From Pseudomonadota bacterium (GTDB lineage Bacteria > Pseudomonadota > Alphaproteobacteria > Acetobacterales > Acetobacteraceae), in NCBI GenBank assembly GCA_021841985.1, contig JAKCCP010000199.1, positions 1 through 9,705 of the forward strand: DNA of 9,705 bases. The letters are read 5' to 3'. Of the stretch, positions 1-6,500 are shown one piece after another. The translations under genes were made by a program, and so were the position numbers. Within the stretch, counting starts at the first letter, position 1. Every line of letters starts with the position of its first letter. Below the pieces are notes generated by a model. It saw only the letters and a program-made list of their open reading frames with translations. It searched no databases and was not told the DNA's origin.

Positions 1-14
1 GATAAAAGTTTTTT

Positions 15-37
15 GCTGCTTTTTACAAAAAAGCAGC
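15..37 (-). terminator. Stem-loop downstream of radC, candidate terminator
   Basis: A perfect 10-bp inverted repeat (15-24 with 28-37) has a 3-base loop. It begins 19 bases past the radC stop codon in the direction of radC transcription. The lower half of the stem is GC-rich and the upper half is A/T. On the minus strand the stem is followed by an A-run and then CTTTT rather than an immediate T-run, so it is not a textbook intrinsic terminator. Its position fits transcription termination or 3'-end protection of the radC mRNA. Confidence 0.5.
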
Positions 38-56
38 GCTTTCCGCAGGACGCCGC

Positions 57-935
57 CTATAGCAGCCCCTCGCGGCGCAGGCTGAGCCATCTGCCATTGC
101 CGACGATGACGTGGTCATGCAGGGTGATCGAGAGAATCCGCGCCGCCTCGCGCACCTCGTTGGTCATCTCCACATCCTCGGGCGAGGGCGTCGGGTCGCC
201 GCTCGGATGGTTGTGGACGAGGATGAGCGCCGAGGCGTGCAACTCCAGCGCCCGCTTCACCACTTCACGCGGATAGACCGGCGTGTGATTGACGGTGCCG
301 CGCGCCTGCACCTCATCGGCGAGCAGATGGTTGCGGTTGTCGAGGAACAGCACCCGGAACTGCTCCACCCGCTCGCGCGCCAGGATGGCGTTGAGATAAT
401 CCATCAGCCGGTCCCAATTACTGAGAACCGGCCGCGACAGCACCTCGGCGCGCGCCAGACGCAGCGCCGCCGCCTGCACCAGTTTGATCGCCGCGACGCC
501 GTGCATGCCAAGCCCGGGGGCGGCGAACAGGTCGCGCTGGGAGGCCGCGAGCACGGCGGCGAAACTGCCGAAATGATTGATGATCGCCTTGGCGAGCGGC
601 TTGGTGTCGCCGCGTGGCTGGACGAAGAACAACAACATTTCCAGCAATTCGTAATCCGCCAGGGCCTCGGCGCCACGCCCGATCAGCTTTTCACGCAGCC
701 GCGCGCGATGGCCGTGCGGGCCGGTGCTGGGGAAGGGAAGGCTCGGCGGATCGGCGGCTGTCGCGCCCGCATCGGCGCTGGGAGGGGGGCCGGTCGCGAT
801 CGGGCGGGCGAGAAACTCGGCGACGTGATTGGCCGCCTCGGCGAAGCCCGGCATGGCGCGCGGCGGCGCCGCCGGCTCATCGACCGGCCATGAGGCCGCG
901 GTCCAGGCCTCTTCGGCGGCGGGCGGCGCGAACAC
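57..935 (-). CDS. radC: RadC family JAMM/MPN-domain protein
   Basis: RadC-type protein, about 292 aa from the chosen start. Numbering from that start: residues 1-70 are an Ala/Pro-rich, poorly conserved lead. Around 74-100 is the RadC N-terminal motif (GHRARLREKL...ADYELLEMLL). A helix-hairpin-helix-like stretch PGLGMHGVAAIK lies near 140-151. The C-terminal JAMM metalloprotease-like domain has HNHPSGDPTPSPED, with candidate zinc ligands H241, H243 and D254, and an upstream Glu near 191. The cellular role of the family is unsettled: the old link to DNA repair is not secure, and a metal-dependent hydrolase fold is what the motif shows. The start is uncertain. The frame stays open to ATG at 1085, but a good promoter covers 1076-1105 and codon use there is atypical. 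GTG at 935 has a GAGG 8 bases upstream; ATG at 854 is the conservative alternative and TTG at 1055 (GGAGG upstream) is another. Confidence 0.93.
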   Translation of the reverse strand: MFAPPAAEEAWTAASWPVDEPAAPPRAMPGFAEAANHVAEFLARPIATGPPPSADAGATAADPPSLPFPSTGPHGHRARLREKLIGRGAEALADYELLEMLLFFVQPRGDTKPLAKAIINHFGSFAAVLAASQRDLFAAPGLGMHGVAAIKLVQAAALRLARAEVLSRPVLSNWDRLMDYLNAILARERVEQFRVLFLDNRNHLLADEVQARGTVNHTPVYPREVVKRALELHASALILVHNHPSGDPTPSPEDVEMTNEVREAARILSITLHDHVIVGNGRWLSLRREGLL

Positions 936-1075
936 TTCCCGCGCCTCGCCGCGAGGAGATGGCAGCCGCCGGGGCAAGGTCTCGCGGCGGGCGAAACGCG
1001 CCACTTTTCTCTTGCCCCGCAGATCTCGCCAAAGCCCAGACAACCAGAACGACAACGTACCCTCCGCCGCCATGC

Positions 1076-1105
1076 ATAATGGCATTGGAAGGATTAATTT
1101 TTCAA
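1076..1105 (-). promoter_or_regulatory. Candidate sigma70-type promoter for radC
   Basis: On the minus strand, TTGAAA (1100-1105) is followed after 18 bases by CATTAT (1076-1081), matching 5/6 and 4/6 of the housekeeping consensus inside a locally AT-rich stretch. Predicted transcription starts near 1069. This would place the most upstream in-frame ATGs of radC (1085 and 1073) before or at the transcript start, favouring a shorter protein. Assigned by eye only. Confidence 0.5.
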
Positions 1106-1132
1106 CCTAAGATGGTGTGTCTGATAGCATTT

Positions 1133-1414
1133 TCACTTATTATTAACGTTTTCCCCCGCCTCACCCCTGCCCGTGGCAAAAGCATTGAAGGTGATCAGGG
1201 TGTAGGTATCCTTGACCCCGGGCAGCTTCTGAATCTCCTCGGTGACGAACAGGCCGATATCCTGCTCCGGCTCGAGATAGAATTTCCCGAGGAGATCGTA
1301 CTGGCCGGAGGTCGAATACAGCTCCGAGAGCTGCGCGATATTGTCCGCCGCCTCCCGCGCGACGCGGTAGGCCTCGCCCATCTCGCATTTGATCATCACG
1401 AAAATCGCCCGCAT
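1133..1414 (-). CDS. Stand-alone Lrp/AsnC ligand-binding (RAM) domain protein
   Basis: A 93-aa protein matching the C-terminal ligand-binding/oligomerisation domain of Lrp/AsnC regulators (AsnC_trans_reg, RAM domain). It starts with the beta-strand MRAIFVMIKCEMG and continues through a helix rich in A/E (YRVAREAADNIAQL), the characteristic STSGQYDLLGKFYL segment (about 34-47), and LPGVKDTYTLITFNAF near the end. The usual N-terminal helix-turn-helix is absent, and an upstream extension is not available because a good ribosome-binding site (GAGGAG, 9-base spacing) precedes the ATG. Such RAM-only proteins form beta-alpha-beta dimers or higher oligomers that bind amino acids or other small effectors; most have no known partner. 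The gene is divergent from the TPP-enzyme operon and lies upstream of radC. The role is unknown: it could be a modulator of a DNA-binding Lrp paralogue or of an enzyme. Confidence 0.9.
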   Translation of the reverse strand: MRAIFVMIKCEMGEAYRVAREAADNIAQLSELYSTSGQYDLLGKFYLEPEQDIGLFVTEEIQKLPGVKDTYTLITFNAFATGRGEAGENVNNK

Positions 1415-1436
1415 CCCGCAACACTCCTCTCGCTAT

Positions 1437-1454
1437 CGTCGAGATTTCTCGACG
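1437..1454. promoter_or_regulatory. Inverted repeat in the divergent control region (operator or hairpin)
   Basis: A perfect 7-bp inverted repeat, CGTCGAG-ATTT-CTCGACG, lies 22 bases upstream of the start codon of the RAM-domain gene. It falls just downstream of the candidate -10 box for that gene, an operator-like position. It could equally form a hairpin in the 5' leader. No regulator can be assigned from the sequence. Confidence 0.4.
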
Positions 1455-1462
1455 GCGCGCGC

Positions 1463-1491
1463 AATATACCCGCTCGCGAACATGAATCCGA
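1463..1491 (-). promoter_or_regulatory. Weak candidate promoter for the RAM-domain gene
   Basis: On the minus strand a TATATT box (1463-1468) stands out in a GC-rich background. It is preceded at 17 bases by TCGGAT (1486-1491), only 3/6 to the -35 consensus. Predicted initiation near 1456 would leave a leader of about 40 bases that contains the inverted repeat at 1437-1454. The -10 is convincing, the -35 is not. Confidence 0.3.
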
Positions 1492-1503
1492 GCGCCCCGG
1501 TGG

Positions 1504-1532
1504 CGTGACGGCCGGACCGGACCGGCCTATGT
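1504..1532 (+). promoter_or_regulatory. Candidate promoter of the TPP-enzyme operon with inverted repeat in the spacer
   Basis: CGTGAC (1504-1509) and CTATGT (1527-1532), 17 bases apart, each differ by one base from the alphaproteobacterial housekeeping pattern CTTGAC-N17-CTATAT as I recall it. The spacer is almost exactly filled by a 6-bp inverted repeat, GGCCGG (1510-1515) and CCGGCC (1522-1527). A dyad between -35 and -10 is the classic place for a repressor or a MerR-type activator. GC-rich palindromes also arise by chance, so confidence is limited. Predicted transcript start is near 1539, about 30 bases before the start codon. Confidence 0.4.
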
Positions 1533-1568
1533 TCGTCGCCGAGAATGGCCGTGAGGGAGGTTTGAGAT

Positions 1569-3326
1569 ATGGAACTGGCGCAAGCCCGCAAAGCCCGTAC
1601 CGCACCCCGCCCCGGCGGGCGGGTGCTCGCCGACGCGCTGGTCGCCCAAGGCATCGATCATGTCTTCGCGGTGCCCGGCGAGAGCTATCTCGATGTGCTG
1701 GACGGGCTCTATGCGGTGCGCGAGCGGCTCAAACTCGTCACCTGCCGGTTCGAGGCCGGCGCCGTCGACATGGCGGAGGCTTTCGGCAAACTCACCGGCC
1801 GCCCCGCGGCGGCGATGGTAACGCGCGGCCCCGGCGCCTGCCACGGCGCGATCGGCGTCCATATCGCGCGTCAGGACAGCACGCCGCTCTTGCTCTTCGT
1901 CGGCCAGATCCCCTTCGCCGAAACCGATCGCGAAAGCTTCCAGGAAATCGATTACCGGGCGATGTTCGGCCCGATCGCCAAATGGGTGACGCAAATCGAC
2001 GACGCCAAGCGCATCCCCGAAATCGTCGCCCATGCCGTCGATGTCGCGACGCGCGGCCGGCCCGGCCCGGTGGTGATCGCGCTCTCCGAGGAGATGCAGC
2101 GCGACAGCGTGGCGGTCTCGGATATCGGCCCGGCGCCGGTTGCGCGCCCCTTCCCCGATCCCGCCGCGCTGGCGAAACTGCGCGATCTGCTCGGACGCGC
2201 GCGAAAGCCGCTCGCCATTCTCGGCGGCTCCTGCTGGAGCGAGGCGGCGCGCGCTTCGGTCCGCGATTTCCTGCTCCGCAACGATATTCCGGTCGCGGTG
2301 AGTTTTCGCCGCCAGCAGCTCTATGACATGACGCTCGCCAATTTCGTCGGCGATCTCGGCGTCGGCTGCGATCCCGCCCTGGTCGCCAAGGCGCGCGAGG
2401 CCGATCTCGTCCTCGCCCTCGGCACCAGGCTCTCGGAAGCGGTGACCCAGGGCTACACGCTGTTCGATCTCGCGGGCGCGACACCGATCGTGCATGTCTA
2501 TCCCGAAGCCGAGGAGGTCGGCCGGGTTTTTCGCCCCACGCTCGGCATCGTCGCCGATCTCAACGTCTTTGCGGCAAGCCTCGGCGATCTCGCGCCGGTT
2601 ACGCCGCGCTGGCAGGAGTGGCGGGCGGAGTTGCGCGCCCTGCGCGAGGCCGCGAGCGCGGTTGCCGCCTATCGCGGCAAGCTCAACCTCTCCGAGGTTC
2701 TGCATGAGTTGCAAACCCTGCTGCCGGCGCAGGCGATCCTCACCGGGGATGCCGGCAATTTCGCCGCCTGGGTCGCGCGGTTCCTGAATTTTTCCGACGC
2801 CCAACGCTTCATCGGCCCGACCAACGGCGCCATGGGCTATGGCGTTCCGGCGGCCGTCGCGGCGAAAATCGCCTTCCCCGAACGCCTCGTCGTCGGCTTC
2901 GTCGGTGATGGCGGCTTCCTGATGACCGGCCAGGAAATCGCGACCGCCTTTCATCACGGTGTCGCGCCCATCATTCTGGTCTTCAACAATCAGATGTACG
3001 GCACCATCCGCATGCACCAGGAGAAATTCTTCCCCGGCCACGTCTCCGGCACCACGCTCACCAACCCCGATTTCGCGAAATTCATCGAGGCCTTCGGCGG
3101 CCATGGCGAAACCGTGACCACCACCGCGGAATTCGCCCCCGCGTTTCGCCGCGCTGTCGCCAGTGGCCGGCCGGCGGTGATCGAACTCGTCCAAGACCCC
3201 GAGCAGATCACCTCCCGCGCGACCATCGCCGATCTCCGCGCGATGCGCCCGGCGCCGGCCGCCATCCCGGCGGCAAAACGCAAGCCCCCGGCGCGGGCTC
3301 TGTCCAAGCACGGCAAAACGCGATGA
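1569..3326 (+). CDS. Thiamine-diphosphate-dependent enzyme, acetolactate synthase large-subunit-like
   Basis: A 585-aa cytosolic ThDP enzyme of the acetolactate synthase/pyruvate oxidase/benzoylformate decarboxylase superfamily. All three domains are visible. The N-terminal PYR domain (about 17-180) has GIDHVFAVPGESYLDVLD, the catalytic-type Glu E62 in CRFEAGAVDMAEAFG and the GPGACHG segment. The central domain (about 195-345) has ADLVLALGTRLSE. The C-terminal PP domain has GDGGFLMTGQEIATAF starting at 446 and FNN ending at 474, which is the GDG-x24-NN ThDP/Mg motif. Residues 561-585 form an Ala/Pro/Lys-rich tail. A GGGAGG ribosome site sits 8 bases before the ATG. No small regulatory subunit (IlvN/IlvH) is adjacent, so biosynthetic acetolactate synthase is unlikely. 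The enzyme probably cleaves or ligates a 2-oxo acid or related compound, substrate unknown. The next gene starts inside its stop (ATGA), implying translational coupling. Confidence 0.92.
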   Translation: MELAQARKARTAPRPGGRVLADALVAQGIDHVFAVPGESYLDVLDGLYAVRERLKLVTCRFEAGAVDMAEAFGKLTGRPAAAMVTRGPGACHGAIGVHIARQDSTPLLLFVGQIPFAETDRESFQEIDYRAMFGPIAKWVTQIDDAKRIPEIVAHAVDVATRGRPGPVVIALSEEMQRDSVAVSDIGPAPVARPFPDPAALAKLRDLLGRARKPLAILGGSCWSEAARASVRDFLLRNDIPVAVSFRRQQLYDMTLANFVGDLGVGCDPALVAKAREADLVLALGTRLSEAVTQGYTLFDLAGATPIVHVYPEAEEVGRVFRPTLGIVADLNVFAASLGDLAPVTPRWQEWRAELRALREAASAVAAYRGKLNLSEVLHELQTLLPAQAILTGDAGNFAAWVARFLNFSDAQRFIGPTNGAMGYGVPAAVAAKIAFPERLVVGFVGDGGFLMTGQEIATAFHHGVAPIILVFNNQMYGTIRMHQEKFFPGHVSGTTLTNPDFAKFIEAFGGHGETVTTTAEFAPAFRRAVASGRPAVIELVQDPEQITSRATIADLRAMRPAPAAIPAAKRKPPARALSKHGKTR

Positions 3327-4393
3327 TCCGCGCCGGCTTGGTTCTGGCGTTCGCGCTGTTCGCGCTGGCAACGCCCGCGCGTGCCCAACCGGCGCTCGTC
3401 GTCTATGAGAACGATTACACGCTGCACAACGTCACGTTCGAGAACGGCGAGCAAATCACCGATCTCCGCCTGCATTACACCACCGTCGGCCTGCCTCTCC
3501 GCGACCGTGACGGGCATGTTCTGAACGCGGTGCTGCTGCTGCACGGCACCACCGGCACCGGCAAGAATTTTCTTGCCCCGACGCTCGCCAATAATCTGTT
3601 CGGGCCGGATCAGCCGCTCGATACCCGCAAATATTTCGTGATCCTTCCGGACGGCATCGGCGCCGGCGGCTCCAGCAAACCCTCGGACGGGCTACACGCC
3701 CATTTTCCGCATTACGGCTACAATGATCAGGTGGAGCTGCAATACCGCCTGATCACCGATGTCTTCGCCGTGCCCCATCTCCGCCTCGTGCTCGGAACCT
3801 CGATGGGCGGGATGCAAACCTGGCTTTGGGGCGAGCGCCATCCCGGTTTCATGGACGCGCTGGTGCCGATCGGGGCGATGCCGGCGGCGATCAGCGGCCG
3901 CAACATGCTGTGGCGCGAGATGGTGATCCGTTCGATCCGCGACGATCCCGGCTGGCAGGGCGGCGAATACGACCCGGCCAAGCCGCCGCGCCTCTGGCTG
4001 GAAACCGCGGCGCCGCTGTTTGCGCTGATGACCGGCAACGCCGAGCGCCTGCAACAGGCGGCGCCGACGCGCGGCGACGCCATCGCGCTCTATAACCGTC
4101 TGGTCGCCGAGGGCTACAAATGGGACGCGAACAACATGCTCTATACCTGGGAAAGCTCGGCCGATTACAACCCGGCGCCCGATCTCGATAAGATCACCGC
4201 GCCGCTTCTGGCCATCAATTTCGCCGATGACCTCGTCAACCCCCCCGCACTCGATGTCATGGCGCCGGCGATGAAGCGCCTGAAACACGGGCAATACGTG
4301 CTCATTCCACGCGGCGCGACCTATGGCCATCAGACCCTGAATTATGCCGATATCTGGGGCCATCTGGTTGCCGAGTTTCTTGCCAAGAACTAG
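3323..4393 (+). CDS. Exported alpha/beta hydrolase, homoserine O-acetyltransferase-like family
   Basis: A 356-aa alpha/beta-hydrolase-fold protein. Residues 1-21 are a clear Sec signal peptide (short basic start, hydrophobic core LVLAFALFALA, cleavage after ARA), so the mature enzyme is predicted to be periplasmic. Family landmarks are LRLHYTTVG (48-56), HGTTGTG (74-80, oxyanion region), LPDGIGAGGSSKPSDG (108-123), nucleophile elbow GTSMGGMQTW with Ser160, an acid candidate in FADDLVNPP (Asp302/303) and His336 in YGHQT. The architecture resembles MetX, but MetX is cytosolic and makes O-acetylhomoserine. The signal peptide and the GTSMGG variant argue for a secreted hydrolase or esterase of unknown substrate. 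The ATGA overlap with the preceding TPP-enzyme gene strongly indicates co-transcription. An exported partner for a cytosolic ThDP enzyme is unusual and may mean that a substrate is released outside and then processed inside. Confidence 0.9.
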   Translation: MIRAGLVLAFALFALATPARAQPALVVYENDYTLHNVTFENGEQITDLRLHYTTVGLPLRDRDGHVLNAVLLLHGTTGTGKNFLAPTLANNLFGPDQPLDTRKYFVILPDGIGAGGSSKPSDGLHAHFPHYGYNDQVELQYRLITDVFAVPHLRLVLGTSMGGMQTWLWGERHPGFMDALVPIGAMPAAISGRNMLWREMVIRSIRDDPGWQGGEYDPAKPPRLWLETAAPLFALMTGNAERLQQAAPTRGDAIALYNRLVAEGYKWDANNMLYTWESSADYNPAPDLDKITAPLLAINFADDLVNPPALDVMAPAMKRLKHGQYVLIPRGATYGHQTLNYADIWGHLVAEFLAKN

Positions 4394-4467
4394 AGTTTTG
4401 TCATGACGCCGTCATGGGACGGGCACGGCTCGCCCGAGCGGCGCGGGAGAGCGGGAAGGAGACGAAG

Positions 4468-5247
4468 ATGACGGAAAACTTTGGGGCAGAAAAATCTGGC
4501 CGGCTGGCGGGCAAGGTTGCGATCGTCACCGGCGCGGGCGGCGGTTTCGGCGAGGGCATCGCGGCACACTACGTCGCCGAGGGCGCGCGGGTCGCCGTCG
4601 TCGATATCCGCGCCGACGCAGCAAAGGCGGTCGCGGCTCGGCTCGGCGCGGCCGCGATCGCCGTCGCCGCCGATGTCGGCAGCGCCGAGGACGTGGCACG
4701 GGTGATGGCCGAGACGATGGCCGCGTTCGGCACGCCGACGATCCTCGTCAACAACGCCGGCACCACCCATCGCAACCAGCCGCTGCTCGAGGTGACCGAG
4801 GCGGAGTTCGACCGCGTCTATCGCGTCAACGTCAAATCGATTTTCCATTTCGTCCGCGCCGCGGTGCCGCCGATGCGCGAGGCCGGCGGCGGCGTCATCC
4901 TCAATATCGGCTCGACCGCCGGCATCCGGCCGCGGCCCGGGCTCACCTGGTACAATTCGTCGAAGGGCGCGGTCAATCTGATGTCGAAATCCCTCGCCGT
5001 CGAGCTGGCGCCGTGGAAAATCCGGGTGAACGCGATCTGCCCGGTGATGGGCGAGACCGGGCTTCTCGAAGCCTTCATGGGCATGCCGGACACGCCGGAG
5101 AACCGGGCCAAATTCCTCGCGACCATCCCGCTCGGCCGGATGTCACGCGCGAGCGACATCGCGCATGCCGCCGTCTTCCTCGCCTCCGACGAGGCCTCGC
5201 TGATCACCGGCGTGGAATTGCCGGTCGATGGCGGGCGGACGGTCTGA
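4468..5247 (+). CDS. Short-chain dehydrogenase/reductase (SDR), classical type
   Basis: A 259-aa NAD(P)-dependent oxidoreductase of the classical SDR family. The Rossmann glycine motif TGAGGGFGEG (21-30), acidic D46 after strand beta-2 (VVDIR, suggesting preference for NAD over NADP), NNAG (95-98), catalytic Ser149 (NIGST) and the YNSSK motif with Tyr162 and Lys166 are all intact. The C-terminal TGVELPVDGGRTV is typical. The start at 4468 is chosen because GGAAGGAG lies 6 bases upstream and the family core begins close behind; an ATG 54 bases earlier would add a non-conserved Arg-rich lead. It follows the hydrolase gene by 74 bases with no convincing terminator, so it probably belongs to the same operon. 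It could reduce or oxidise a hydroxyketone or hydroxyacid handled by the ThDP enzyme, but that is inference; SDR substrate cannot be read from sequence. Confidence 0.93.
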   Translation: MTENFGAEKSGRLAGKVAIVTGAGGGFGEGIAAHYVAEGARVAVVDIRADAAKAVAARLGAAAIAVAADVGSAEDVARVMAETMAAFGTPTILVNNAGTTHRNQPLLEVTEAEFDRVYRVNVKSIFHFVRAAVPPMREAGGGVILNIGSTAGIRPRPGLTWYNSSKGAVNLMSKSLAVELAPWKIRVNAICPVMGETGLLEAFMGMPDTPENRAKFLATIPLGRMSRASDIAHAAVFLASDEASLITGVELPVDGGRTV

Positions 5248-5251
5248 GCGG

Positions 5252-6487
5252 CTATTCGCCGGGCGAGGCTGGCGCCGCCCAGACCGTGTTCCGCCCCGCC
5301 TGCTTGGCCCGATAGAGTGCTGCGTCGGCGCGCATGATCAGATCACCGGGATTGACCGCGATCTGCGGCGAGACCGCGGTCGCGCCGATGCTCACCGTGA
5401 CGAAGCCGTCCTCGCCCTGGCCGCGATGCGGCAACCGCGCCGCCGCCACCGCCGCGCGGATGCGCTCGGCGATGCGCTGGCAGGCGTCGAGATCGAGGCC
5501 CGGCAGCACGGCGAGGAACTCCTCCCCGCCATAGCGGGTGATGAGATCGATCCCGGCCCGCATATGCTGGCGGAGCAGCGTCGCGACGGCGCGGAGACAG
5601 GCATCCCCGGCGGGATGGCCATAATGATCATTATAGGTCTTGAAGAAATCGATATCGATGACGAGGATGCCGATCGGCGTCGGATCCGCCGCCGCGTCCT
5701 CGCGCTCGTCCCAGAGTTCGGCGAGCCGGGCGGCGAGCAGGCGGCGATTGGGCAAGCCGGTCAGAGGATCGTGATAGGAGAGGCGTTCGAGCTGGCGGTT
5801 GGTCTCGCTGAGCCCGATGCCGAGCAGCCGTTCGCGCAGGCCGAAAAGATAGGCCCGGCGCAATTGCCGCTCCAGCCGATGATTGGCGACCAGGGTGAGC
5901 ACGATCGCCGCGCCGACCAGCATCCCGGTATAGGTCGCGATCGGCCAGGCCAGCGCCGGGGGCGCCCGCAGCGTGGCGATGAAGATGGCGAGCGTGCCGA
6001 GCGAACTCGCCAGCGCATAGCCGAAGCGGAGATGGAGCACGGTATTGGCGAAGGCGATGACGACGATCAGGCTGAACATGACCGGCAGCCGCACCGGTTC
6101 GGGCACGAGGCGGGTGAAATAGGCGATGCTGGCGGCGGCGGTGAGGGTTATCGCCACGCCGGCCATTTCGCGCCAGAATTTCGGCGGCTCGCGCCAGATA
6201 CAGGCGGCGAGCACCACCCCGAGCGGGGTGACGATGCCGAGCTGCACCTCGACCATCCGCCCGACATGGCCGAAGTTCAGAATGACGTCATCGAGGATGA
6301 AGGCATCATAGAGCAAGACCCCGAGCAGGAGGCTCGACGCCAACTGGCGGCAGCGGCCGGGGCTGGTATCGCGCTCGAAGGCGGCTTCCAGCCGGGCCGG
6401 AAAGACCAGCCGCCAGATCGGCGCGGCGAGCGCGCGATCGGCGAGGGCGAGCAGATCGGCGCCATCATCCTCCCACCCCCCGCTCAT
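5252..6487 (-). CDS. Membrane diguanylate cyclase (six-TM N-terminus plus GGDEF)
   Basis: A 411-aa inner-membrane protein predicted to make cyclic-di-GMP from two GTP. About six hydrophobic segments lie near 48-66, 79-98, 108-125, 132-151, 155-173 and 180-201, followed by a helical, charged linker (204-238) that may be a short coiled coil. The GGDEF domain occupies about 239-405: DPLTGLPNRR (240-249), the metal-binding DIDFFKTYND, and the active-site signature GGEEF (320-324) in the catalytically competent form. The product-inhibition I-site RxxD is not canonical: the segment reads RAGID, with Arg one residue too far from the Asp. I do not recognise the membrane domain; it resembles MASE-type sensor modules in layout only. 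The ATG is 13 bases after the era stop, and the ribosome site AGAGGGGG overlaps that stop codon, so translation is probably coupled to era. It converges with the SDR gene, with 4 bases between stop codons. Confidence 0.93.
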   Translation of the reverse strand: MSGGWEDDGADLLALADRALAAPIWRLVFPARLEAAFERDTSPGRCRQLASSLLLGVLLYDAFILDDVILNFGHVGRMVEVQLGIVTPLGVVLAACIWREPPKFWREMAGVAITLTAAASIAYFTRLVPEPVRLPVMFSLIVVIAFANTVLHLRFGYALASSLGTLAIFIATLRAPPALAWPIATYTGMLVGAAIVLTLVANHRLERQLRRAYLFGLRERLLGIGLSETNRQLERLSYHDPLTGLPNRRLLAARLAELWDEREDAAADPTPIGILVIDIDFFKTYNDHYGHPAGDACLRAVATLLRQHMRAGIDLITRYGGEEFLAVLPGLDLDACQRIAERIRAAVAAARLPHRGQGEDGFVTVSIGATAVSPQIAVNPGDLIMRADAALYRAKQAGRNTVWAAPASPGE

Positions 6488-6500
6488 CGTCCCGCCCCCT

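Noticed and set aside
614..2326. Long plus-strand open frame (570 codons) across radC, the RAM gene and the ThDP gene
   Set aside because: It overlaps three well-supported genes in other frames, has an Arg/Pro/Ala-rich composition typical of shadow frames in GC-rich DNA, and shows no recognisable domain.
1569..3326. Calling the ThDP enzyme IlvB/IlvG
   Set aside because: The superfamily is clear, but no small subunit or branched-chain genes are adjacent and the GPGACHG region differs from the usual GPGATN of biosynthetic enzymes.
1527..3371. Minus-strand open frame (614 codons) opposite the ThDP gene
   Set aside because: Antisense of a gene with intact catalytic motifs; the sequence is Asp/Arg/Gly-rich with no domain, as expected for a codon-bias shadow.
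3323..4393. Calling the hydrolase MetX (homoserine O-acetyltransferase)
   Set aside because: The signal peptide, family variant GTSMGG and lack of methionine genes nearby point to the exported hydrolase branch rather than biosynthetic MetX.
4394..4467. GTCATGAC palindrome and GCTCGCCCGAGC dyad between hydrolase and SDR genes as a terminator or promoter
   Set aside because: The stems are short, no T-run follows and no matching -35/-10 pair is visible; most simply an ordinary intra-operon spacer.
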